Part shown: piece by piece, positions 16,711 through 24,942 of the stretch
Numbering within the stretch: the first letter of the stretch is position 1
Layout of the letters: the number at the start of each line of letters is the position of its first letter
Assembly (NCBI GenBank): GCA_934086145.1
Contig: CAKOHV010000004.1
Coordinates: 1-64,000, forward strand
DNA: 64,000 nt
Direction of reading: 5' to 3'
DNA from: an uncultured Bacilli bacterium
Lineage (GTDB): Bacteria > Bacillota_I > Bacilli_A > RF39 > UBA660
Made by a program: the position numbers and the translations under genes
The notes under the pieces: model-generated
Seen by the model: the letters and a program-made list of their open reading frames with translations, nothing else
Told to the model about the DNA's origin: nothing
Database searches by the model: none

Positions 16711-17730
16711 CTATTTATTCTTTTTTTTAAACACAATTAATTTACTAAGAACGTAATTAACAATTGTCACAATTACTTGCGAAATTATTTTACCAATCTT
16801 ATCATTCCAAGTAAATACTGAAACAATTAAAAACATTGTTAGCATATCTAAAAGTAGGCTAAAGACACGTGCTCCAACAAACGAAGACACTTCTTTTAAG
16901 TAATTTTTTTCCTTACTTTTAAAAACATAAATTCGATTAGTTACATAAGCAAAGCCTACCGCAATTACCCATGATATAATATTAGCCATTTGTAATTCCA
17001 AACTATTACTTGGATCTAAGAATGTTGTTGTACAGATAAAGTATGTTCCTAAGCTAACTATTGTCGTTAAGCCCCCCACAACTAGGTAGTTCCATAGTTC
17101 TTCATTCTTATGATATATTCCTAACCCCCAACGCCACAATCTAACAATTATATTTGGTTTATATTCATAGTAATTAAACAATTTATCTTTCTTTACTAAA
17201 ATACCTTCTTTAGCTTCTTCAATCAAAGGCAAATCATTGATAGAATCCGTATACATCTTATTAACTATTGCTTTAGGATACTTTTGATAAAGATTTATTA
17301 CCTTTTGCTTTCCATGACAATTCTTGCCCTTGACTTCTCCTGTTATTTTATCAATATCCGTAGCCATTAAATCATAAACTTTATATTTTTTAGCAATCGG
17401 TTCTAACCAAAAGATCCCCGATGCCGATATTATTATATCTTTTTTATGATTTTTTTTCTCGACCCAAAAGGATTTTAATTTATGTTCATGTTTTTCCCAA
17501 AATTTCAAGACCATACTATCAACATCCGGTATATCTTGTAGAAATGAAAAAAAGGTACTTTTTAATTGTTCTTTTGAACATAATTTTAATAAATAACAGA
17601 TGACCATGCCCAACATCTTTGGCAATCTTCTAATTATTTTAGGATATTTTTTTAAACAGAAGAGAAATAAATCAACTCCCGAATCCCCATCATATATGGT
17701 TCCATCAAAATCATATATATCATATTTCAC
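16711..17730 (-). CDS. HAD phosphatase fused to a GtrA-like membrane domain
   Basis: Residues 1-190 form a HAD-IB-type phosphohydrolase: DFDGTIYDGD carries the nucleophile Asp, then IIISASG and YTDSINDLPL. Residues about 205-335 form a four-helix GtrA domain (ELWNYLVVGGLTTIVSLGTY, then helices ending VNYVLSKLIVFKKK). GtrA proteins are proposed to move or hold polyprenyl-phosphate sugars. A phosphatase tied to such a module suggests dephosphorylation of a polyprenyl-linked intermediate at the membrane, for example the 5-phosphate of polyprenyl-phosphoribose. That step is inference. It has its own extended -10 promoter and lies next to the polysaccharide locus. Confidence 0.88.
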   Translation of the reverse strand: MKYDIYDFDGTIYDGDSGVDLFLFCLKKYPKIIRRLPKMLGMVICYLLKLCSKEQLKSTFFSFLQDIPDVDSMVLKFWEKHEHKLKSFWVEKKNHKKDIIISASGIFWLEPIAKKYKVYDLMATDIDKITGEVKGKNCHGKQKVINLYQKYPKAIVNKMYTDSINDLPLIEEAKEGILVKKDKLFNYYEYKPNIIVRLWRWGLGIYHKNEELWNYLVVGGLTTIVSLGTYFICTTTFLDPSNSLELQMANIISWVIAVGFAYVTNRIYVFKSKEKNYLKEVSSFVGARVFSLLLDMLTMFLIVSVFTWNDKIGKIISQVIVTIVNYVLSKLIVFKKKNK

Positions 17731-17753
17731 TATATCACTTCCAAACTTCCTTT

Positions 17754-17762
17754 ATTATACCA
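17754..17762 (-). promoter_or_regulatory. Extended -10 promoter of the HAD-GtrA gene
   Basis: TGGTATAAT on the minus strand lies about 25 bp upstream of the ATG and just downstream of the terminator that ends the polysaccharide operon. The gene is therefore likely transcribed separately. Confidence 0.5.
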
Positions 17763-17787
17763 TGATAACGCCTTTTTAAAAAGCAAC

Positions 17788-17814
17788 AAAAGTACCACGT
17801 CTTGTGATACTTTT
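17788..17814 (-). terminator. Terminator at the end of the polysaccharide operon
   Basis: AAAAGTA and TACTTTT pair with an inner CAC/GTG helix (one mismatch between them), six bases past the PssE stop codon. T-rich sequence follows on the minus strand. Confidence 0.65.
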
Positions 17815-17819
17815 ATCTT

Positions 17820-18299
17820 TTAATTTTCATCGATTAATTTTTCAACTAAAGAAATCATATTACTTGTATTACTTTTATATTTTTTTGGTTTAAATTTTTT
17901 TACTTTCTTTAAAGCTTCACCTAGATTATCTAAATCTTCTACGCCAATAATATTACCATTTGCCGAAAATTTTTCAATTATTTGTTTTTGATGATCATTA
18001 ACGTGTTCTCCATATTTAGCTAATCTTGGAACAGCAATAACTTTTTTATTACATTTTAAACCAGTAATAATACTCCCAACTCCCCCATGGGTAATTAATA
18101 AATCACATTGTTTCATTAACTTATCAAATTCTTCCATAGGAATTAAATCAAATATTTGCATTTTATCTGTTTCATACTTCGTACATCCAGCCTGAACGAC
18201 AACTTCATCTTGAATATTACCATTTTCTATTTCTCGTAATACTGCGTCAAGAAGTCTTGTAAATGGTTTATCTTGAGTTCCTAAAGTTACTAAAATCAT
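17820..18299 (-). CDS. pssE: PssE/Alg13-like glycosyltransferase subunit
   Basis: This 159-residue protein is the C-terminal, nucleotide-sugar-binding half of a GT28-type transferase, as in PssE, CpsG or Alg13. It begins MILVTLGTQDKPFTRLLDA and contains CDLLITHGGVGSIITGL, the acceptor-loop motif of the family. It works as a heterodimer with a membrane-associated PssD/Alg14 partner, present here at 19764-20258, adding the second sugar to a polyprenyl-pyrophosphate-linked sugar on the inner face. Its ribosome site (AAAGGTGA) lies inside the end of the LCP gene, 2 bp away, so the two are probably translationally coupled. Confidence 0.9.
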   Translation of the reverse strand: MILVTLGTQDKPFTRLLDAVLREIENGNIQDEVVVQAGCTKYETDKMQIFDLIPMEEFDKLMKQCDLLITHGGVGSIITGLKCNKKVIAVPRLAKYGEHVNDHQKQIIEKFSANGNIIGVEDLDNLGEALKKVKKFKPKKYKSNTSNMISLVEKLIDEN

Positions 18300-18301
18300 T
18301 T

Positions 18302-19753
18302 TTATTCACCTTTCATTGTTTGATTTATTTTATCTTTAGCATCATCAATTGTTTTTTGAATCGGATTCATAACATAAGTTAATTGTTTAGGAAAACTAGC
18401 TGTATAATTTTGACCATCACTACCATTGACACTAATATTAGTTACCGTCCATGAGCTCATTGTTTCTAATTGGTTTCTAGCAATTCCTTGAATATCATCC
18501 ATCTTTATATTAGTAGCAACATATGGCTTAATTGATTTTAAAATATCATCATATTTTAATAAGTACTTCTTATCACTTGATATTTTTTGAATAATTGCTG
18601 CCATTACATCAGCTTGATTTTGTCCACGATGACGATCTCCCGTACTGTATGCATATCTTTCACGTGAATAAGCTAGAGCTTTTTCCCCATCCATATGATT
18701 TACTCCTTGTTTAACCGTCCAACCTCTTTTATGGAATGATTTAAAAGTTTTATCACTGTAAACATCAATTCCATCAATGGCATCGACAACACTTGTTAAA
18801 GCCTTAAAATTAACCTTTACATAAGCATTAATATTAATATCAAAAATATCTTCAACAGTTTTCATAGAAACATCAATACCATATAATCCAGCATGAGTAA
18901 GTTTATCTTTCATTCCTGTTGTTCCATGAACTAAAACATAATAATCACGTGGAATACTAACTAATAAAATATTATGATTCATGGGATTAATAACAGCTAA
19001 AATATTAACATCACTTAACCCAATTGGTGAAATATATCTCGTATCACGGGTATCTAGGCCACTTATATAAACAATAAAAGACTTCCCAACATCTATCGTT
19101 GATTCCGTCCTATCGACCTTTCCCGTTACAACAACTTCCCCAACTTTTTTTACCAATTCCATAAAACTACTATTTTCTTCTAATAACAAATCATAAATAG
19201 TCGAACTAACAACCATACCATCTATTTCATTTAATTCTAGATCATACATCATATTTCCAACAGAATCATAATCTTCATATTCTAAACTAACTTGCTTCCC
19301 TATTTCTTTTTTTAAATCATCACTATTTTGCTTTATTATTCCAGTTTTATGTCCCTTTAAATCACTCAAAGTATTATACTCATCACTTTTGATAGTTAAA
19401 ACATAATATGTCGTCTTTTCTTCAACAACACTAACCATATCTTCCAAAATATTTATGGTCTTATTTACATAACTAGTCCCCATACCAAAAGCAATCCCTA
19501 GTAACATAACTAAAATAAAACCAATAACATTTAAAATCTTATTTTTAAATAAAATAAAGAAATCACATATTATATTAAGAACTACTACTAACCCTATAAT
19601 TCCTAATAAATACTTATTTGGTAACATCTTTGTCTTAACTAAAGATAATACTAAAATACATGAAACTACCAAAAAAAGAAAAGAAATAAATATCTTTACA
19701 TAGCTATATATGGTCATTTTCTTTTGCTCTGCTTTATTATCACTCTTTTTCAT
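18302..19753 (-). CDS. LCP-family glycopolymer ligase with a binding-protein-like insert
   Basis: LCP proteins attach polyprenyl-linked glycopolymers to peptidoglycan on the outside of the membrane. This 483-residue protein has three N-terminal membrane segments (about 12-85). A region of about 90 residues follows that resembles part of a type 2 periplasmic binding protein (YNTLSDLKGHKTGII ... LNEIDGMVVSS). The LCP domain comes last: SIPRDYYVLV, KVNFKALTSVVDAIDGIDV and EKALAYSRERYAYSTGDRHRG, with the Arg residues that bind pyrophosphate. It lies between the two halves of the PssD/PssE enzyme. The ATG at 19753 follows AGGGGG by 6 bp; an ATG 3 bp upstream is the alternative. Confidence 0.9.
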   Translation of the reverse strand: MKKSDNKAEQKKMTIYSYVKIFISFLFLVVSCILVLSLVKTKMLPNKYLLGIIGLVVVLNIICDFFILFKNKILNVIGFILVMLLGIAFGMGTSYVNKTINILEDMVSVVEEKTTYYVLTIKSDEYNTLSDLKGHKTGIIKQNSDDLKKEIGKQVSLEYEDYDSVGNMMYDLELNEIDGMVVSSTIYDLLLEENSSFMELVKKVGEVVVTGKVDRTESTIDVGKSFIVYISGLDTRDTRYISPIGLSDVNILAVINPMNHNILLVSIPRDYYVLVHGTTGMKDKLTHAGLYGIDVSMKTVEDIFDININAYVKVNFKALTSVVDAIDGIDVYSDKTFKSFHKRGWTVKQGVNHMDGEKALAYSRERYAYSTGDRHRGQNQADVMAAIIQKISSDKKYLLKYDDILKSIKPYVATNIKMDDIQGIARNQLETMSSWTVTNISVNGSDGQNYTASFPKQLTYVMNPIQKTIDDAKDKINQTMKGE

Positions 19754-19763
19754 CATTTTCCCC

Positions 19764-20258
19764 CTAATAAATCCATCCACCATAAATGGCATTAGGATAA
19801 TATTGTAACATACTTTCCCATTGTACAATAAAATAATCAGCAAATTTATAAATTATTTTTCCCGCTTTAGTTGGACTTGAGTTATTAGCGAATGTTTCAA
19901 TAAATATTACTTTTTTACCAAATAATTTAGCTAAGCAACACATCGGTCCAACGTTATGAGAACCTGTTGTTACTACAAAATCTGGACGAATTTTAATCAT
20001 TAAGTATAATGATATCCAACAATTAGCAAATAACTTAAATAAATAAGTTAATTTAGCACGAAATGTTGTATAAGTTCCCGATATTATATAATGTACTCGC
20101 CCCGGATATTTTACCTTAAGTCCCATATTACTTTTGGTCTTTTCCGTTACAATTGTATAATCATACTTCGTAAAACAAGGGGCTAGTTGTAATAACTCAC
20201 TTAGATGTCCCCCTGTACTAGCAATAAACATAACTTTTTTTTGCTTTTTCTTTGCCAT
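19764..20258 (-). CDS. pssD: PssD/Alg14-like glycosyltransferase subunit
   Basis: This 164-residue membrane-associated half of the PssD/PssE transferase carries the family start VMFIASTGGHLSELLQL, a central hydrophobic stretch (NCWISLYLMIKIRPDFVVTTG), and the HNVGPMCCLAKLFGKKVIFIE region. It recruits PssE to the membrane and holds the lipid acceptor. In most loci pssD and pssE are adjacent; here an LCP gene sits between them. A GAGGGATGG ribosome site precedes the ATG. Confidence 0.9.
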   Translation of the reverse strand: MAKKKQKKVMFIASTGGHLSELLQLAPCFTKYDYTIVTEKTKSNMGLKVKYPGRVHYIISGTYTTFRAKLTYLFKLFANCWISLYLMIKIRPDFVVTTGSHNVGPMCCLAKLFGKKVIFIETFANNSSPTKAGKIIYKFADYFIVQWESMLQYYPNAIYGGWIY

Positions 20259-20273
20259 AAAACCATCCCTCTT

Positions 20274-21242
20274 CTAATTTTGGCGATTTTTTTCAACCTG
20301 AAAGATCAATGAAGCTATCATCTTATTAAAATACTTTAAATAAAGTCCTTTCTTGCTCTTTTTTAAATACTTATTCTTCTTATACTCAGGAAAATTTTCT
20401 TTTACTTTAGTTAAAGCATAATCAACAGCTTCTAAATACTTTTTCTTATCTTTACATTTAGCCATTCTCTTAATAAATGTTGCTAAAGAATACCTTACAT
20501 AAACATATTCTAACTCTTCATAGTATTCATCAAATAAATTATGCTCTTTATAATACTTAAAAATAGAATCAAAATTATTTACCATATCATATAATTTTTC
20601 ATTAAAAGTATAGGTAATCGAACCTTCCCTTTGCATATATTCATAATAAAAGCCATCAACAACGCCTATTCTGTTTACATTAGGCAACAAACGATACATA
20701 AATTCAACATCTTCATAGGCAACGCCCTTTTTAAAGCTCAAATCTTTAAATAACTTTCTTTTATATATCTTGTTACATGCGGCCGGATAAAAATCATACA
20801 TTTGTGCTTTAATAGCTTCTTTACCAATTAAATCATCTAAATAGCCAGGTGTAACATCAACTTCATGGTCTTTATAAATCATCTTAACTCCACAAGTCAC
20901 CAGTTCAAAGTCACCTGCATAAGCCTTCTCAACCATGTCCTTAATAAAATTTTTATTTATCGTATCATCACTATCAATAAAAGCTAAATAATCTCCTTTG
21001 GCCTTACTTATTCCTGCATTTCGGGCATCAGATAAGCCACCATTTTCCTTATCAATAACCTTAATTAAATCAGGATATTTTTTTTCATAATCTAAACAGA
21101 TTGCCAAAGTATTATCTTTCGATCCATCATTTACCAAAATAATTTCCATATCGTCTATTTTAGCTTTTAAAATACTCTCAATACAAGCCTTCAAATATTT
21201 TTCGACATTATAACACGGAACTATTACACTCAATTTAATCAT
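20274..21242 (-). CDS. GT2 family glycosyltransferase
   Basis: This 322-residue protein has the GT-A fold signature: LSVIVPCYNVEKYLKACIES, then EIILVNDGSKDNT, ENGGLSDARNAGISKA and DYLAFIDSDDT, the last giving the metal-binding DxD-type site. It is inverting and probably acts on a nucleotide sugar at the inner face of the membrane. No membrane segment is obvious. The C-terminal 100 residues are Lys- and Tyr-rich. It is the first gene of the GT2-pssD-LCP-pssE run, which ends at the terminator at 17788-17814. Sugar specificity cannot be read. Confidence 0.92.
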   Translation of the reverse strand: MIKLSVIVPCYNVEKYLKACIESILKAKIDDMEIILVNDGSKDNTLAICLDYEKKYPDLIKVIDKENGGLSDARNAGISKAKGDYLAFIDSDDTINKNFIKDMVEKAYAGDFELVTCGVKMIYKDHEVDVTPGYLDDLIGKEAIKAQMYDFYPAACNKIYKRKLFKDLSFKKGVAYEDVEFMYRLLPNVNRIGVVDGFYYEYMQREGSITYTFNEKLYDMVNNFDSIFKYYKEHNLFDEYYEELEYVYVRYSLATFIKRMAKCKDKKKYLEAVDYALTKVKENFPEYKKNKYLKKSKKGLYLKYFNKMIASLIFQVEKNRQN

Positions 21243-21403
21243 AAAATCATCCTAACTATAAATTCATTATAACACAAAAAAAATAAACATTTTTTTAATT
21301 AAAATGATTTTCTGTTGTTGATCTTATTTTTTATTTTATTTATAAAATTTTTTTTATACAATTTTTACCATCTTTTACTCTATAAAAATTATAACATCAA
21401 AAA

Positions 21404-21428
21404 AGAATAGATTTTTATTTTCTATTCT
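21404..21428 (-). terminator. Terminator after the UbiA gene
   Basis: AGAATAGA (21404-21411) pairs with TCTATTCT (21421-21428), and a minus-strand T-run follows. The other 190 bp of this gap is AT-rich with no reading frame. Confidence 0.8.
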
Positions 21429-21459
21429 CTCAAGTTAATAACAATGGTCTATCAACTTT

Positions 21460-22332
21460 TTAAATTATATATAAAATTATAAATAAAGTGAACATGTATA
21501 TTACAATAACAGTAATCATTATTTTATTTGATAAAATCACTTCAATGGGATCACCATGAGAGTCACCTTCAATATCAAGACTATATAATTGAAATACTAC
21601 CATTATAATAGGAATAGTCCAAAACAAATAGTCATTACCTATTCTATTAATTGTTGAAGCATCAACACACCATAATGAATAGAAAGCAACAGATAAAACT
21701 AAAGAAACATACATATTTTTATCTAAAAATTCTTTATTATATAAAGCTAATACACTTCTACTTTTCTTACCATTTTTTATAATTTCATTTCTTCTTTTTC
21801 CAAAGCCCAAGAAAAAAGCGCCAAATATAACCATTAAATATAAGAATTTAGACACAGCAACATCTATAACTACACCACCATACATGACTCTCATTACAAA
21901 ACCTGATACTAATATTACTACATCAATAATAGGAACATTTTTTAATCCAAAGCTATACAAAATATTAACAAAAATATATATTAATGGAATTCCAAAAACC
22001 AACCAATTATGATTTAGATAAAACAAATATGATGAAGTAATAGCTATTAAACTAACTAATACAACAATTGTTACATAAGCCATCTTAATTGATATAGCAC
22101 CACTTGCTAAAGGTCTATTCTTTTTTACTGGATGTTTTCTATCTTTATCAACATCATTTATATCATTTATGACATAAACAATAGATGCAGATAAAGAAAA
22201 ACAAATAAAAGCAATTACACAAGTTAATACCATATTCAAAGTAAATAAATTTAAACTAAAAAATAATGGTAAAAATACTAATCCATTTTTCAACCAATGT
22301 TTTACTCTTATTAATTTAATATAATCTTTCAT
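21460..22332 (-). CDS. UbiA-family prenyltransferase, decaprenyl-phosphate phosphoribosyltransferase-like
   Basis: This 290-residue protein has about eight or nine membrane helices. The first Asp-rich motif reads YVINDINDVDKDRKHPVKKN, with RPLASG immediately after, as in the DPPR synthase branch of UbiA (mycobacterial Rv3806c type). The second Asp site is weaker in this reading. DPPR synthases transfer phosphoribose from PRPP to a polyprenyl phosphate, a precursor of arabinofuranose or ribofuranose donors. A PRPP synthetase gene in the same locus supports that reading over menaquinone- or heme-type UbiA enzymes. It has an AGGAGG site and lies between two terminators, so it is probably its own unit. 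Confidence 0.82.
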   Translation of the reverse strand: MKDYIKLIRVKHWLKNGLVFLPLFFSLNLFTLNMVLTCVIAFICFSLSASIVYVINDINDVDKDRKHPVKKNRPLASGAISIKMAYVTIVVLVSLIAITSSYLFYLNHNWLVFGIPLIYIFVNILYSFGLKNVPIIDVVILVSGFVMRVMYGGVVIDVAVSKFLYLMVIFGAFFLGFGKRRNEIIKNGKKSRSVLALYNKEFLDKNMYVSLVLSVAFYSLWCVDASTINRIGNDYLFWTIPIIMVVFQLYSLDIEGDSHGDPIEVILSNKIMITVIVIYMFTLFIILYII

Positions 22333-22382
22333 TACAAGAACCTCCTACTTTCAAAATAATTATATAACAAATAAATAAATTT

Positions 22383-22406
22383 AAAAAGTCGAACATTCGA
22401 CTTTTT
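22383..22406 (-). terminator. Terminator overlapping the stop of the long GT-C-like gene
   Basis: AAAAAGTCGAA (22383-22393) pairs perfectly with TTCGACTTTTT (22396-22406). The stem includes part of the stop codon of the upstream gene. Confidence 0.8.
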
Positions 22407-24933
22407 AATAATCTTTTAACATTAAATACATTTCAGATGCGGTCCAAGCGTGTGATAAATATAAATCTTTTTCACAATAATATTCAGAAACAAAACATTC
22501 ATTTTCTTGTTTATGATCTAGATAATCATTTCCACCTTCATAAGTTAAAGGATAAATTTCATCTAAGATAAATAATTTACCATAACCACTATAATGATAG
22601 AATCCCCAGTTAATGTAAGGATAAAAAGATGACGTTTGTACTAAGGAAGACTCCACTTTATGCTCCATATACCAAGTTAATTTACCATAAGCATCATCAA
22701 CTAAAGGATAATCTAAATCAATATCAATACCTAATTTTTCGGCACCATATATAGCTAAACTTGTAGGATAATAAGTTTGAATAACACCATCTACCATACC
22801 ACTGATATGATTTTGATCATCTTTTAAAACAGAAATTTCTTTAACAATTTTTTTAACTAAATCTTTATTATTAGCCTTAGTAGCTCCAATAATATACAAT
22901 AATTCACCAAGATTATCCGGTTCATTAATATCTGATGCCCTTGAATTATCATAAACTTTAATTAAATTATCAACCCAATCAAGAATCAAATTTGTATTAT
23001 CAGAATATTCTAATACCTTAACAACCATCATAGCATCTCTATAATAAGCTTGAGTATACCCCCAAATATTTGGCTTAGGCTCCGAGCCATCTATATTAAA
23101 TAGTACTTCTTGATGCAAAACTTTTAAAACTTCAGAATATTTTTTATCTTCATATTCAGGTAAATTTATTTTAGAACCTAAAGTTAATTCTTCTTCTTGA
23201 TTATTAGTATATAAATAAACTCCATTTTCGTTTTCTGTTATTCTATAAACATTATCTCCATCTTTCAATATAACAGTATACATATTAGGAATTATTTTTT
23301 CGTAATCAAAGTTAAATTCTTTAATAACTTCACCAGTGTAAGCATCTAATAATTTTCCATTTTTATATACCATTTTATTTCTATCTGCCATACCAAAGAA
23401 ATAAACTCCTATAGGATTTTCAGTATCTTCGTATGACTCAATCATAAAGGCATTTTTCAATTCTTTTAATTGCTTTTCGTAAATATTAAATTCGTTTTCA
23501 TATTCACAAATAATATCACAATTATCTTCTTTTTTATCGTAATTAATGATACTATAAAAGCCAAACATTAATAACAAAATAGCCAAAGAAGAAATTAACT
23601 TATAAATTTTTTTATCAAAAATAAACATAACAGCAACAATTAATAATATTAAAATAATTAGAAATGGTAAAATTCTTAAATGCTCAACAGGATTAAATCT
23701 AGGTAGTAATGTTAAATACATCATAACAATACCTCTTAAACTCATTACAATAACTATACCTATGGAAAATATATTAATAATTTTATTATTAAACAACTTT
23801 ATTTCTAACTTATCAACTAAATATCCTAGTAATAAAATTAATAAGAAATTAAAATGACAAACATATAAGAAAGCAATTGAATTACCATAAAACAAATGAA
23901 GACATATATTAAATAATAATGCAACCAATAACGCATAATATAATTTATCTTTCATTATATTTAATCTAGTTTTAAAAATATACCAAACATTCATTACAAT
24001 AAACGTAATAGTACAAATAATTGAAAAAACATTAGTTATAACTGAATATTTAAAAGTTAAATAAACTCCGGTTTTAGGTAAATATAAATTAGTTACATAA
24101 AAGGAATATCCAAATAAAACATTAACAATATTTAAAACTTTTTTTTCAGAAAAACCTTTTTCAATATATAAATTTTCTTCACTTGTACCAGTAATAAGAT
24201 CAGTAACATTTTTTGTAAAAAAGTTAGGGGCTGATTGCCATATTAAATTTTGAATACAAGCTAAGAATACACTTAATGTTAAAGCAGACATACCAACTAT
24301 TATTGTTAAAACAATTCTATTTTTATTTTTTTTATTTAATGTAACAACAAAAAATAAAACTATAATAAATTGAACAACATTAGTTAACGTAACTGCTAAA
24401 CTTCCAACACCTAATAAGGTTAAAATAATATAATCTAAAAGTTTTAATTCTTTATCCATTTTAACAGCCGCAAACACCCACATTAATGCTAATAATCCCT
24501 GAGCGAAAATATACGTTTCAATATTAGAACTAAATACAATTTGGCCAAAACTAGTTCCAAATAAAACTGTTAATAACATAATAGTATTATTCTTTAAATT
24601 AAACTTTTTCAAAACAGAATATACCGACACTAAACTAATAGATGCAAAAACACTTTGAATAAATAAACAAGATAAAGCATTATCCCTAAAGAAATATCCT
24701 AATATTTTACAAACAGGTTGAAATAAAATAACAAATAATGGATGAACTGTGGCTCTATAATGATTTGCTGTAAAAACAGTTAAATCTTCAAGAACTCTTG
24801 GAGTATCTACATCGAATAATACATTCCAAAAATTATATAATCCTAAACAATAAGAATATAATATTCCCAAAGAAAAATAAAATGCAGTTGCCAACAGGAA
24901 TATTGATATTTCTTTTTTATATTTTTTTAACAT
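22405..24933 (-). CDS. GT-C-like membrane protein with a large extracytoplasmic C-terminal domain
   Basis: The N-terminal part (about 1-455) has about twelve hydrophobic helices, with the loop FDVDTPRVLEDLTVF and ATVHPLFVILFQP early on, typical of GT-C transferases that use polyprenyl-phosphate sugars. The C-terminal half (about 460-842) is soluble and predicted outside. It contains an INLPEYED-type linker and a helical region (NIWGYTQAYYRDAMMVVKVLEY, then NEPDNLGELLYIIGATKANN) that looks like an alpha/alpha-toroid. I do not recognise that domain. The membrane half shares motif order with the protein at 31726-33333. The gene begins 9 bp after the GT2-GT4 gene. Confidence 0.7.
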   Translation of the reverse strand: MLKKYKKEISIFLLATAFYFSLGILYSYCLGLYNFWNVLFDVDTPRVLEDLTVFTANHYRATVHPLFVILFQPVCKILGYFFRDNALSCLFIQSVFASISLVSVYSVLKKFNLKNNTIMLLTVLFGTSFGQIVFSSNIETYIFAQGLLALMWVFAAVKMDKELKLLDYIILTLLGVGSLAVTLTNVVQFIIVLFFVVTLNKKNKNRIVLTIIVGMSALTLSVFLACIQNLIWQSAPNFFTKNVTDLITGTSEENLYIEKGFSEKKVLNIVNVLFGYSFYVTNLYLPKTGVYLTFKYSVITNVFSIICTITFIVMNVWYIFKTRLNIMKDKLYYALLVALLFNICLHLFYGNSIAFLYVCHFNFLLILLLGYLVDKLEIKLFNNKIINIFSIGIVIVMSLRGIVMMYLTLLPRFNPVEHLRILPFLIILILLIVAVMFIFDKKIYKLISSLAILLLMFGFYSIINYDKKEDNCDIICEYENEFNIYEKQLKELKNAFMIESYEDTENPIGVYFFGMADRNKMVYKNGKLLDAYTGEVIKEFNFDYEKIIPNMYTVILKDGDNVYRITENENGVYLYTNNQEEELTLGSKINLPEYEDKKYSEVLKVLHQEVLFNIDGSEPKPNIWGYTQAYYRDAMMVVKVLEYSDNTNLILDWVDNLIKVYDNSRASDINEPDNLGELLYIIGATKANNKDLVKKIVKEISVLKDDQNHISGMVDGVIQTYYPTSLAIYGAEKLGIDIDLDYPLVDDAYGKLTWYMEHKVESSLVQTSSFYPYINWGFYHYSGYGKLFILDEIYPLTYEGGNDYLDHKQENECFVSEYYCEKDLYLSHAWTASEMYLMLKDY

Positions 24934-24942
24934 ATTACCACC

